Source: Fusibacter ferrireducens
Lineage (GTDB): Bacteria > Bacillota > Clostridia > Peptostreptococcales > Acidaminobacteraceae
DNA: 64,000 nt
Assembly (NCBI RefSeq): GCF_015352425.1
Contig: NZ_JADKNH010000003.1
Span: 62,001-126,000 of the forward strand
Reading direction: 5' to 3'
The notes beneath the pieces are model-generated. The model saw nothing but the letters and a program-made list of their open reading frames with translations. It did not search any database and had not been told where the DNA came from. Of the stretch, positions 15,412 through 24,248 are shown in pieces. The position numbers and the translations under genes are program-made. Every line of letters begins with the position of its first letter. Within the stretch, counting starts at the first letter, position 1.

Positions 15412-16527
15412 ATGAATAAATTTCCATGTGTGATTATGCGAGGCGGTACAAGCAAGGCGGTTTGTTTTAAAAAAGAAGATATGCCAAAAGATGAAAAGGT
15501 TTGGCCAGAATTTTTATTGGATGTAATGGGAAGTCCAGATATAAAGCAAATTGATGGCCTTGGTGGTGCTAATTCTTTAACGAGCAAGGTGGCTATACTT
15601 GCACGTTCTGAAGAACCTGGCATTGATATCGATTATACTTTTGCGCAGGTGAGCTTAAACCAGAGTGTCGTAGATCTGAATGGGAATTGCGGTAATATCT
15701 CTTCAGCCGTAGCGCCATTTGCAATTGAACAAGGTCTTATAGAAGTTGATTCTAAATTAAAACAGAAAACGGTTGTGATTAAGAATACAAATACCAATAA
15801 AATTATTGAAGCCGAAGTTGTGGTGGAAAATGGTGCTTATGTGTCTCAAGGCACGTTGGAAATTCCCGGCGTTCCAGGAAGTGGTTCGAAAATAGGACTT
15901 ATTTTTCACGGCTCTGAGGGTGCGGTTACAGGGAAGTTGCTTCCAACGGATAATCCAAGGGATTTAATTGAAACATCAAGAGGCAAGATTGAAATTTCAA
16001 TTGTGGATGCAGCGAATCCGCTAGTCTTCATAAAGGCTGAAGACGTGGGTCTTAAAGGCATAGAGCTTCCTAGTGAATTCGATGGAGTGACACTGGGTTA
16101 TATTGAGGAAATTAGGTCTATTGCAGCAGAACTTTGCGGGTTTTGTGATAAGAGTGAAGCAACTGTTAAATCGCCAGCAGTTCCAAAGGCAACCATCGTT
16201 TCCGCAGCTCAAAGTTATAAGGATATAAAAGGCATCCAATATGAATCTGGGGATATGGATGTCATGATTCGAATGATGTCAATGCAGAAACCACATCAAG
16301 CACTTGCTATTACAGGCGCTGTTTGCATCTCTGTAGCTTCTAAAATTGAAGATACGATTGTAAATAGGATAATGGTCAGTGATCAACTTAAGACTCGAAT
16401 AGCACATCCAGGTGGTGTTATGGAGACTCAGATTCAGATGTGTGGAGAACAAATTCAATCTGTGCAAGTGTCACGAACTTCCAGAAGAATCATGGAAGGC
16501 TATGTGTTCACTCATAAAAATTATTAA
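15412..16527 (+). CDS. prpF: PrpF-family isomerase (methylaconitate / methylitaconate-type)
   Basis: 371 residues. Diaminopimelate-epimerase-like fold with PrpF hallmarks: MRGGTSKAVCF near the N-terminus, DGLGGANSLTSKVAIL, and NGNCGNISSAVAPFAI with the Cys of the active site; the C-terminal half has HPGGVMETQ. Family members shift double bonds or isomerise unsaturated tricarboxylic acids, such as 2-methylaconitate (PrpF), 3-methylitaconate or oxalomesaconate. Being first in an operon with a tricarboxylate transporter, it probably acts on the imported acid. AGGAGGG precedes the ATG. The exact substrate is open. Confidence 0.85.
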   Translation: MNKFPCVIMRGGTSKAVCFKKEDMPKDEKVWPEFLLDVMGSPDIKQIDGLGGANSLTSKVAILARSEEPGIDIDYTFAQVSLNQSVVDLNGNCGNISSAVAPFAIEQGLIEVDSKLKQKTVVIKNTNTNKIIEAEVVVENGAYVSQGTLEIPGVPGSGSKIGLIFHGSEGAVTGKLLPTDNPRDLIETSRGKIEISIVDAANPLVFIKAEDVGLKGIELPSEFDGVTLGYIEEIRSIAAELCGFCDKSEATVKSPAVPKATIVSAAQSYKDIKGIQYESGDMDVMIRMMSMQKPHQALAITGAVCISVASKIEDTIVNRIMVSDQLKTRIAHPGGVMETQIQMCGEQIQSVQVSRTSRRIMEGYVFTHKNY

Positions 16528-16539
16528 TTGGAGGGTAAG

Positions 16540-17595
16540 ATGAAAAAGATTTTAGCATTAGTATTTATTTTCGTGATGGTATTTACAATGGTTGGATGTG
16601 CACCTAAAGCAGAAGCACCAGCACCGGCGCCAGCAAAAGAATCAGCACAAGCTTCAGCACCAGAGCAAGCAGCACCAGAAGCAAAAAAAGTTGATTTTCC
16701 AAAGAGACCTATTGAAATGGTAATTCCATTTGGAACAGGTGGCGCAAGTGATATCTTTGCAAGAGGCTATGCGCAAATCGTTGAAAAGTATCTTGGTAAA
16801 CCTTTGACTGCAGTAAACAAAGGCGGCGCAGGCACAATTGAGGGCCTAACTTATGCTTATGGCGCGCCAGCAGATGGTTATACAGTTTTAGAAATTACAC
16901 CGTCTTTACTCATTGTTGAAGCGCAAGGTAAAAGCAGTATCAAATTTAGAAGTGAGTTTGAGCCTATTATGCGTGTTCAATCGGATGTGGTTTCAATTGG
17001 TGTTTCTGTAAATAGCCAATTCCAAAATATTGATGAACTTATTGAATATGCAAAAGCAAATCCTAAAAAATTGAAAATAGGTGGTTTATCACCAGGCGGT
17101 TTAGATGATTATATTGCAAATGGATTTGCACTTGCAGCAGGTATAGAGTGGACTTATGTACCTTATAAATCTGGATCAGAACTTAAAGCGGCTGTTTTAG
17201 GTGGGGAATTAGATGTTTATCAAGATAAATTAATCTCATTTTTACCATTAGTGGAATCGGGCGATGTTAGACCGCTAGTTGTTTTAAATGATAAAAAATT
17301 GGATTCTGTGGAAGTCTTAAAAGATGTCCCATCATCTGTTGAAAAAGGCATCGACTTTACCCAAGGGTCATGGAGAGGTTTTGTTATCAAAAAAGGCGTA
17401 CCTGAAGAAGTTAAAAAGATCATCATAGAAGCATTTGAAGAGGCCTATAAAGATCAAGCATATAAAGAAATGGAAGCAAGAGAAATGACCAATGTTCGTG
17501 AAGGTTATTTAAATTCTGAAGATTTTGGAAAAGCATGGGATAAAGAGTTCGATTCTTATGTTGAAATCTTCAAGCTCATGGGAGTTATCAAATAA
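16540..17595 (+). CDS. tctC: Tripartite tricarboxylate transporter substrate-binding lipoprotein
   Basis: 351 residues from the ATG at 16540 (GGAGGG upstream). Lipoprotein signal with lipobox ending MVGC, a Pro/Ala-rich linker of about 30 residues, then the TctC (Bug) fold: RPIEMVIPFGTGGASDIFAR, KGGAGTIEGLTYAYGAPADGYT and WRGFVIKKGVPEEVKK. It captures a carboxylic acid outside the membrane and delivers it to TctAB. Starts 12 bases after prpF. A hairpin directly downstream probably raises its mRNA level relative to tctBA. Confidence 0.9.
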   Translation: MKKILALVFIFVMVFTMVGCAPKAEAPAPAPAKESAQASAPEQAAPEAKKVDFPKRPIEMVIPFGTGGASDIFARGYAQIVEKYLGKPLTAVNKGGAGTIEGLTYAYGAPADGYTVLEITPSLLIVEAQGKSSIKFRSEFEPIMRVQSDVVSIGVSVNSQFQNIDELIEYAKANPKKLKIGGLSPGGLDDYIANGFALAAGIEWTYVPYKSGSELKAAVLGGELDVYQDKLISFLPLVESGDVRPLVVLNDKKLDSVEVLKDVPSSVEKGIDFTQGSWRGFVIKKGVPEEVKKIIIEAFEEAYKDQAYKEMEAREMTNVREGYLNSEDFGKAWDKEFDSYVEIFKLMGVIK

Positions 17596-17612
17596 GAGTT
17601 GGTAGATTGAAT

Positions 17613-17641
17613 TCTGGAGGATTTCATGTGAATCCTCCAGA
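17613..17641 (+). other. Intercistronic hairpin after tctC
   Basis: TCTGGAGGATT and AATCCTCCAGA form a perfect 11-bp stem with a 7-base loop. No T-tract follows, so it is probably a 3'-stabilising element giving excess binding protein over the membrane subunits. Confidence 0.6.
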
Positions 17642-17665
17642 TCATTTGAAAGGTGGTCAGGGTAA

Positions 17666-18145
17666 ATGGAAATTGTTTTCAATTCGATTGTGGCTTTATT
17701 TATTTTACTTTACATGTTCTTTGCGATGCAGTTAGGGGCGTCAAATACCGAAGGCGACATATTTGGAGCAGGTGGATTTCCTTTAGTAATAGCAGTTTTA
17801 GGCATTGTTGTTTTAATCGTTATAACAAGAGATATCCTTAAAAATAAGAAGAAGATAGATATCCCAATGTTTAATTTAAAGACAGCTGGTGGTAAGGCAG
17901 TAACCTTGAATGTAATGGCGGTGAGTCTATACGTCGTGCTGTTAAATTTTGTTGGGTTCATAATAGCAACGCCGATATTTTTAATTACCAGTGCCAAGAG
18001 TATGGGCTATAAGGAACATAGAGCATTGGCAATATACACTATTTTAGTCAGTGCTGTTTTAGTCTTTGTCTTTGGCAAAATATTTTTTATACCACTTCCA
18101 AGAGGTATCAGCGTATTTCGTGACTTGAGTTATCTCATATATTAG
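17666..18145 (+). CDS. tctB: Tripartite tricarboxylate transporter small membrane subunit
   Basis: 159 residues with four hydrophobic segments, the layout of TctB. Phrases GAGGFPLVIAVLGIVVLIV near the N-terminus and a basic RDILKNKKK loop fit the family. AAAGGTGG lies about ten bases before the ATG. It partners TctA, which follows 11 bases downstream, to move the acid using the sodium or proton gradient. Confidence 0.85.
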   Translation: MEIVFNSIVALFILLYMFFAMQLGASNTEGDIFGAGGFPLVIAVLGIVVLIVITRDILKNKKKIDIPMFNLKTAGGKAVTLNVMAVSLYVVLLNFVGFIIATPIFLITSAKSMGYKEHRALAIYTILVSAVLVFVFGKIFFIPLPRGISVFRDLSYLIY

Positions 18146-18156
18146 GAGGGATTAAA

Positions 18157-19665
18157 ATGAATATTATCATTCAATCATTATCACAGATCATAATGCCTTT
18201 CAATCTAATGTTGATAACTTTAGGCACATTATTTGGAATGGTATGTGGTGCGTTACCAGGGTTAAGTTCTTCAATGGCAATTATATTGTGCTTGCCTTTT
18301 ACGTATTCCATGGATCCCGTATCGGGTGTTTTATTACTGGTTTCAGTCTATGTAGGTGGGGCGACAGGCGGTTCCATTTCTGCAATACTGCTTAAGACAC
18401 CTGGGACCCCAGAAGCGGTTGCAACTACTTTTGATGGTTATCCCATGTCACAGCGGGGAGATGCAGGGCTTGCCTTGGGGCTTGCAGTATCTGCATCCTC
18501 ATTTGGCACTATTTTTTCAGCGATTTGTATGGTGATCAGTGCACCTTTACTCGCTGTATTGGCTTTAAAATTTCAAAGTGCAGAGTATTTTGCATTAGGT
18601 CTTGTAGGCTTAAGTTGTATCACAAGCATAGGTTCAAAAAATCAGATGAAAGCCATTCTTTCTGTTCTTTTGGGATTGATGTTTTCAACCATAGGCATTG
18701 ACTCCATAAACGGCATTGAAAGATTTGCTTTTAAGCAACCTTTCCTACTGAACGGCATCAATTATATATCGGTAATGATTGGCGCTTTTGCGATCGCCGA
18801 AGTGTACAGAAATGTTGAAGAGTTATCACATCGGGACACGAGTACGGTTACAAATTCCAAAGTATCCTTAGTGATTATGAAATTTTCTGAAATGCTAAAA
18901 ATGTGGAAGACATTCATAAAATCGGCAATTATTGGCACGGTTATCGGGATCATTCCTGCTGCAGGCGGCTCCATTGCATCTTTGATTTCTTATGGAGAAG
19001 CCGTACGCTCTAGTGATACACCAGAAGAATTTGGCAAGGGAATACCTGAGGGCATCATTGCACCGGAGTCGGCGAATAATGCTGCTGTTGGTGGGAGTAT
19101 GGTGCCAACAATGGTGCTGGGCATACCAGGGAGTCCTGTAGCTGCAGTTATAATGGCCGCTTTTATGATTTTGGGCCTCAGACCAGGACCATTATTGATT
19201 AGAGACCAGCCTATTTTGCTAAATGCTATATTTTTTGGCATGTTAATAGCGGCGTTACTTTTATTTGTTGGGGGCAGATTTGTCACACGTGAGTTCGCTA
19301 GAATTTTAAAATTGCCATATCCTCTGTTGGGCACTTTAATTGCAACATTGGGTGTTGTTGGTGCTTACTCTCTTAAAAATAGCTTTTATGACGTTGCCAT
19401 TATGTTTATTTTCGGATTTATTGGCTATTATTTTGAAAAGTTTAAATATTCAAGTTCAGCTTTTATTTTGGGATTAATACTAGGCGAACTTGTTGAAAAC
19501 TCTTTGAGAAAACAAATCATTATTGGAAACGGAAGCTGGAGTGGCTTTGTAGAAAGACCGCTTTCTCTGTTCATCTTAATGGTTGCAGCAATAACGTTTC
19601 TTTCGCCTATTATTTCAAAATATAAAAAGAACAAGAAGGCAAAGACTGAAAAGAGTACACACTAG
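18157..19665 (+). CDS. tctA: Tripartite tricarboxylate transporter large membrane subunit
   Basis: 502 residues, about a dozen membrane segments. TctA signatures: GMVCGALPGLSSSMAIILCLPFTY at the N-terminus, YVGGATGGSISAILLKTPGTPEAVATTFDGYP, IPAAGGSIASLISYGEA, and PESANNAAVGGSMVPTMVLGIPGS. It is the transport channel of the TTT system. AGGAGGG precedes the ATG. The operon ends at a strong terminator at 19682-19721. Confidence 0.92.
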   Translation: MNIIIQSLSQIIMPFNLMLITLGTLFGMVCGALPGLSSSMAIILCLPFTYSMDPVSGVLLLVSVYVGGATGGSISAILLKTPGTPEAVATTFDGYPMSQRGDAGLALGLAVSASSFGTIFSAICMVISAPLLAVLALKFQSAEYFALGLVGLSCITSIGSKNQMKAILSVLLGLMFSTIGIDSINGIERFAFKQPFLLNGINYISVMIGAFAIAEVYRNVEELSHRDTSTVTNSKVSLVIMKFSEMLKMWKTFIKSAIIGTVIGIIPAAGGSIASLISYGEAVRSSDTPEEFGKGIPEGIIAPESANNAAVGGSMVPTMVLGIPGSPVAAVIMAAFMILGLRPGPLLIRDQPILLNAIFFGMLIAALLLFVGGRFVTREFARILKLPYPLLGTLIATLGVVGAYSLKNSFYDVAIMFIFGFIGYYFEKFKYSSSAFILGLILGELVENSLRKQIIIGNGSWSGFVERPLSLFILMVAAITFLSPIISKYKKNKKAKTEKSTH

Positions 19666-19681
19666 TTTAATAAATATTCAC

Positions 19682-19721
19682 AAAGAGGTAGTTTATAAAG
19701 CTACCTCTTTACGAGTTTTTT
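19682..19721 (+). terminator. Intrinsic terminator after tctA
   Basis: AAAGAGGTAG and CTACCTCTTT form a perfect 10-bp stem (9-base loop) followed shortly by a T-run. Confidence 0.75.
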
Positions 19722-19737
19722 ATGATTGGAGGATAGC

Positions 19738-20817
19738 ATGAGTATTCGACTGGTATTAATTGGAGCAACAAAGACATCGGCTATAGAGTTGGAAGATGTG
19801 GTAAAGCATACTTTTGGAAATTTAGTAGAAACAACGTGTACAACTGTTAATGCGTATCAAGATTGTGTGGGCGATTTATATCTTGTATTTATAAATCGTG
19901 AAGAAGCGTTTATAAAAATATTTGGACGAGAAAAGGTAATTGCACTGGAAATGCTTCCCCCAGTAGAGTTTTTCGTATCTGTTGCTCAGATTCCTAAAGG
20001 TGCAACAGTTGGTATTGTAAGTATTAGCAGCAGTGGCGTGCAGATTCTTCAAAATGCATTAATGGAAGCCAATTTAAGTCATATTCATTATGTGCCAATC
20101 ACATACGGCGATTCTTCTGAATTAGAAATTCAGAAAAAGCTTTCAAGCGTCAATTATATCATTGGAAACAATGCCTATCTTTCGAAAACCGCAGATTTTT
20201 ATAAAAAGTATAGCATCTATTTTAACTCTGAGCTCAACATAATCGTCAGCCCACCGAGAGTTGCGACCTCAAAATCAGTCAGCTTAATGGCAAAAAAAGT
20301 AATGGAAGTCATTGATCAACAAAATCGGCAAGGAGAATTGATAGAAAGAGCTAAAAAGCTCAAGGATTCGATATCAAATGTTGTTGCAGCGATGCAACAG
20401 TTGAATGCATCTCAAGAAGAACTTGCAGCTACGATGAAAGCAGTTGAAACGATAACTGAAAAGGCATCAGATGGTGTTGGCAAAACTGGGGAAATACTTA
20501 AGACAATTCAATCTATAGCGAGACAGACCAATATGCTTGGGTTAAATGCTTCTATAGAAGCGGCGCGTGCCGGACAATCTGGGAAAGGATTTTCTGTGGT
20601 TGCAGAAGAAGTTCGCAAGCTTGCTGAACTCAGCAATTCAGCAGCCATATCAATAAAGGAACTGTTGACTGAATTAGGGACCTCTATGACGCGCGTTATT
20701 GAAAATACAAACATGACAACTCAAATTTCACAAGAGCAGGCACTTGCAACAAATTCGATTGCAATTATGATAGGTGAAATCAACAATTTGAGCGAAGAAA
20801 TGATGCTTTCAAGTTGA
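19738..20817 (+). CDS. Soluble methyl-accepting-chemotaxis-like protein with unclassified N-terminal sensor
   Basis: 359 residues from the ATG at 19738 (GGAGG five bases upstream). There is no membrane segment. Residues 1 to about 200 form an alpha/beta domain with alternating hydrophobic strands ([49 protein letters not shown]); its rhythm faintly resembles the two-lobed PrpR N-terminal sensor, but I cannot confirm this. A coiled coil with an [10 protein letters not shown] segment leads to an MCP signalling tip ([30 protein letters not shown]). It should contact CheA/CheW in the cytoplasm. Between the tct terminator and a two-component system, it suggests taxis to, or sensing of, the imported acid. 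Confidence 0.75.
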   Translation: MSIRLVLIGATKTSAIELEDVVKHTFGNLVETTCTTVNAYQDCVGDLYLVFINREEAFIKIFGREKVIALEMLPPVEFFVSVAQIPKGATVGIVSISSSGVQILQNALMEANLSHIHYVPITYGDSSELEIQKKLSSVNYIIGNNAYLSKTADFYKKYSIYFNSELNIIVSPPRVATSKSVSLMAKKVMEVIDQQNRQGELIERAKKLKDSISNVVAAMQQLNASQEELAATMKAVETITEKASDGVGKTGEILKTIQSIARQTNMLGLNASIEAARAGQSGKGFSVVAEEVRKLAELSNSAAISIKELLTELGTSMTRVIENTNMTTQISQEQALATNSIAIMIGEINNLSEEMMLSS

Positions 20818-20845
20818 ATAAAAATATTCATTCTTGGAAATAGTA

Positions 20846-20874
20846 TTTAGAATGAACCGTGTAAGCGGTATAAT
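20846..20874 (+). promoter_or_regulatory. Promoter of the two-component operon
   Basis: TTTAGA (20846-20851), 17-base spacer, perfect TATAAT (20869-20874), 52 bases before the kinase ATG. Confidence 0.5.
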
Positions 20875-20925
20875 AGAATTGAGACAATCCAATAAAACGA
20901 CATCATAAATTAAGGATGGTAGGAA

Positions 20926-23178
20926 ATGAAAAAGATGAAAAACAATCCTTTAAAAAAAAATAATAATCTCGTTAAAAGGTCTGTATTTATTATTTTGTTA
21001 AGTATTCTTTTATCTGCCGTTTTAGCGCTTATTATTTATTCGAATTATAACCGTTTTAAAGATGATCTCATCAGAAATGAACAAGATAGACTCCTTAATA
21101 TTGCAGATACAATTGCGAGATCTATTGAAAGCTATATTTCTAATCAACAAAGTATCCTTATGATTCTTGAACGCGATCTCGACGTACGTGCATTTCTAGA
21201 AGAATCCTCTGATCAAAAATCATTAGCTGTAAGTGATAAAATGCAGATGTTTCTCTCCACTCAAAAGAATGGCTTTGAAGGGATCCAACTTTACCGAACT
21301 TCTTCAGCACTCATTGGAACCTATTTAGAGCCTTATAAAAAGAATGCTAATGATAATATAGAAGATGTTAAAGAGGCGTTCAGGACAAATTTACAAACCG
21401 CTAGTGAGGTCTATTTCGATGAGGGAAAAAATCCCTATTTTTATCTAAATCAACCTATCTGGAATGAGGAGAAGGTTATTGGCAATATAAGAGCCAGAAT
21501 TTCAATTAATAAAATATATCAAAATTTTATTCAACCCATAAAATTTGAAAAAAAAGGATATGCATCGGTTAAAACGAGCAGTAGTGTTTTTATTATGCAT
21601 CCCAAGGCAGACCAGTTAGGGCAGGATGTTCTCAAGATTAGAAAAGAGAAATATCCCAATTATGACTGGTCTGATCTTGAAGAGATGTTTGATAAACAAA
21701 TGAATGGTGAACGCGGCACTGGTGTCTACAAGTCGGTTTGGGTTACTGATGAAAAACCTAAATTGACATTAAAATTTAACGGCTATTCACCTGCATATTT
21801 TGGAAACGACTTTTGGATTGTTACGGTATCAAGCGATTATTATGAAGCGACAAAATACATTAGAACCAATCTTTATACGACAATCATTGTCATGTCAATT
21901 ATCGCCTTATCTTGTAGTTTATCAGCACTTTACATTGTCTTTATGATGATGAAACAAAAAAAATTGAATGAGGTAGGCGTCCTTTTAGCTCGAGTTCAAG
22001 ATCTAAATAGTGAGCTTGAAAATGATATTGAGCAAAGAATTATACTTGAAAATAATTTGAGAGAAAGTCGAAGAAAATTTATTAAATTATTTAATACAGG
22101 GACGCAGTTGACGTTTGTCGTGAATGCATCTTCGATTAAAGAGGGTGGATTAGAAATTTTAGAGGTCAATGATTATGCTTGTGAAAGGTTGGGTTATACA
22201 CGTGATGAATTGTTCCAAATGAAATTATCGGATATTCTAGAAAATATGACAGATCAATTAATCACAGGAATTGAAAAGAATAGAACTGAAAAAATGATGA
22301 CTGAAAATAGGCAGATTTGTATTGAAACCAATTTTACAACTTCTAGGAATGATGTTTTTCCAGTTGAGCTTTATGTACATGAATTCATAATGGAAGAAAG
22401 TCTCTTTCTCATGTTTGTGGGCAGAGATATTACAGAAAAGAAACAAAAGGATAAACTCATTGAGAAAAATAGAGGCATTATGATTTATAAGTCTAGATTA
22501 GCTGCTATGGGAGAAATGATTGCAAGTATTGCGCATCAGTGGCGGCAGCCTTTATCTAGATTGAATTTAATCATAGGCAATATTGAAGACGCCTATAACT
22601 ATGATGAGCTTGAAGAAGTGTATTTTAAAGAACAAATCAGCAAGACACAAACAATTGTTCAGGAGATGTCAGCGATTATTGATGAATTTTTATACTTCTT
22701 TAATCCCAATAGTGAAAGAGACCATTTTTTCCTTATAAAAACGGTTAAAACCTCTATAGATATGCTTAAAGATAGGCTAAACATCTATGAGATAGAAACG
22801 ATTATAGAAGCAGATAATGATATTGAGATTTTAGGCTATCACAGTCAATTCTCTCAAGTCCTATTAAATTTGTTAAACAACTCAATTGATGCACTTAAAC
22901 TTTGTAAGGGACATCGCAAAATAGAAATACGGGTAATAGAAACGGAATGCAACTTGGTAATAGAAATTTTAGATAATGGTGGCGGCATAGCGGATGAGAA
23001 CATGATTCATTTATTTACGCCTTATTTTTCAACAAAGAATAAGGGAGAAGGGACTGGCATTGGACTATACATTTCAAAATTAATTATTGAACGCAACTTT
23101 GGGGGAATGCTGTCGCTAATGAATTATGAGGATGGATTAAAAGCGATAATATCATTGGATAGAGAGGGGACAGTATGA
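20926..23178 (+). CDS. Membrane sensor histidine kinase (Cache-like sensor, PAS, HisKA, HATPase)
   Basis: 750 residues. Basic N-terminus, TM1 (about 20-42), an extracellular domain of some 270 residues with Cache-like features (YFYLNQPIWNEEKVIGNIRARIS), TM2 (about 322-345), a coiled coil, a PAS domain (about 385-505, LEVNDYACERLGYTRDELF, FVGRDITEKK), then the kinase core: phospho-acceptor His537 in IAHQWRQPLSRL, N-box LLNLLNNSIDALK, G-boxes DNGGGI and GTGIGLYISKLI. The stop overlaps the response regulator start (ATGA), indicating tight coupling. Placed after tctCBA and the soluble receptor, it probably senses an organic acid; the ligand is inferred only from context. Confidence 0.88.
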   Translation: MKKMKNNPLKKNNNLVKRSVFIILLSILLSAVLALIIYSNYNRFKDDLIRNEQDRLLNIADTIARSIESYISNQQSILMILERDLDVRAFLEESSDQKSLAVSDKMQMFLSTQKNGFEGIQLYRTSSALIGTYLEPYKKNANDNIEDVKEAFRTNLQTASEVYFDEGKNPYFYLNQPIWNEEKVIGNIRARISINKIYQNFIQPIKFEKKGYASVKTSSSVFIMHPKADQLGQDVLKIRKEKYPNYDWSDLEEMFDKQMNGERGTGVYKSVWVTDEKPKLTLKFNGYSPAYFGNDFWIVTVSSDYYEATKYIRTNLYTTIIVMSIIALSCSLSALYIVFMMMKQKKLNEVGVLLARVQDLNSELENDIEQRIILENNLRESRRKFIKLFNTGTQLTFVVNASSIKEGGLEILEVNDYACERLGYTRDELFQMKLSDILENMTDQLITGIEKNRTEKMMTENRQICIETNFTTSRNDVFPVELYVHEFIMEESLFLMFVGRDITEKKQKDKLIEKNRGIMIYKSRLAAMGEMIASIAHQWRQPLSRLNLIIGNIEDAYNYDELEEVYFKEQISKTQTIVQEMSAIIDEFLYFFNPNSERDHFFLIKTVKTSIDMLKDRLNIYEIETIIEADNDIEILGYHSQFSQVLLNLLNNSIDALKLCKGHRKIEIRVIETECNLVIEILDNGGGIADENMIHLFTPYFSTKNKGEGTGIGLYISKLIIERNFGGMLSLMNYEDGLKAIISLDREGTV

Positions 23179-23921
23179 TGCAAAAGGCGCATTTGAAATT
23201 TTTAAGAGTATTGTTTGTTGAAGATGATGAAATGCAGAGGCAAGAATTGTCGGATTACCTAAAAAGGCGTGTTGGCAAAATATATTTTGCTAAAAATGGT
23301 GAAGAAGGTCTTGAAAAATACAAGCAATGCGCACCCAATATTGTTATTTGTGATATAAGAATGCCCAAAATGGATGGTTTGAAAATGGTTAGTATCTTGA
23401 GATCTTGGGCGCCATTGGTTCCAATTATTATGTTAACGGCACTATCCGATAAGGAATCCATTTTGGCAGCGGTAGATTTAAATATTACCAATTATCTCAT
23501 CAAACCAGTGGATCTCAATAAGTTGGAAAAGCATTTAGATCAGGTTGCAAAAGAAATCATTAAAAGAGAAGATGCAATGCAAAATAATTTTAGCGGAGAA
23601 GGTTTAGACCAATTAAAACGAAATTTGATAAAGTATATAAAATCAGAAATGGGGAAGGGGCCAAATGAAGTCAATATCAAGCACAATAATCAACAACTGA
23701 TGATCACCATTTTCGGTGCAATGACGCTCATGGAAAAAAATTTAATGAAAAACGAGAAAAATGTTAACATGGTTAATTATTTAAGAAATCAATTATACTC
23801 TGATAATCAAATTTATTTTTGTAAGATGATTGAAGATGACTTGAATATAGCCGTCAAATGGGTGAGTTGTTCAACGGATTGTCTCATTGATGAAACCCTA
23901 CTGACTTTTCAGACGCAATAG
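23175..23921 (+). CDS. Response regulator with C-terminal DUF2294/MpsC-like domain
   Basis: 248 residues. Receiver domain at 8-130 with acidic pair VEDDE, phospho-acceptor Asp60 in VICDIRMPKMDG, Thr in MLTALSD and Lys in YLIKPVD. There is no DNA-binding domain. Residues about 145-248 match the MpsC/DUF2294 pattern: KYIKSEMGKGPNEVNI, an ITIFGAMTLMEKNLM segment, and IAVKWVSCSTDCLIDETLLTF. That family is poorly understood; some members are linked to sodium transport. The output is therefore probably protein-protein or membrane-related rather than transcriptional. It overlaps the kinase gene by four bases. Confidence 0.8.
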   Translation: MMQKAHLKFLRVLFVEDDEMQRQELSDYLKRRVGKIYFAKNGEEGLEKYKQCAPNIVICDIRMPKMDGLKMVSILRSWAPLVPIIMLTALSDKESILAAVDLNITNYLIKPVDLNKLEKHLDQVAKEIIKREDAMQNNFSGEGLDQLKRNLIKYIKSEMGKGPNEVNIKHNNQQLMITIFGAMTLMEKNLMKNEKNVNMVNYLRNQLYSDNQIYFCKMIEDDLNIAVKWVSCSTDCLIDETLLTFQTQ

Positions 23922-23962
23922 TATTATCCTATAAAATCAATAGTATATTAAGAAATAACAGC

Positions 23963-23986
23963 AAGAGACCGAAAGGTCTCTTTTGT
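23963..23986 (+). terminator. Intrinsic terminator after response regulator
   Basis: AAGAGACC, GAAA tetraloop, GGTCTCTT, then TTTG: a perfect 8-bp stem. Confidence 0.65.
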
Positions 23987-24248
23987 GATTTTTAAAAAGA
24001 TATTTTTAGAAATTATCAGATAATTACTCTGTGCGGTTTTATTCCAATAATAAAAAAAAGGTTGACAACGAAAGAAAATGAAAGTAAAATAAAAGAAAAC
24101 GAAAGTTAACGTCTGATAAAAGAAAAGTATCGAAAATACAAAAAAGTTAAATTGTCTATATATTGAATTATTAATAATTAATAGCATAAAAAAGGGGTAT
24201 TAAACAAAATGAAAAGAAAGTACAACAAAAGATCTGAGGTGGCCTAGT
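23987..24248 (+). promoter_or_regulatory. Promoter and phased operator region of the fructose operon
   Basis: This gene-free stretch holds TTGACA (24062-24067), 17-base spacer, TAAAAT (24085-24090). GAAAG motifs begin at 24070, 24080 and 24101, with a degenerate AAAAG near 24091, so they repeat every 10-11 bp on one DNA face and cover the promoter. Tandem direct repeats of this sort are typical of DeoR-family operators. The 5' leader to the ATG at 24249 is about 150 bases with no clear fold. Confidence 0.65.
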
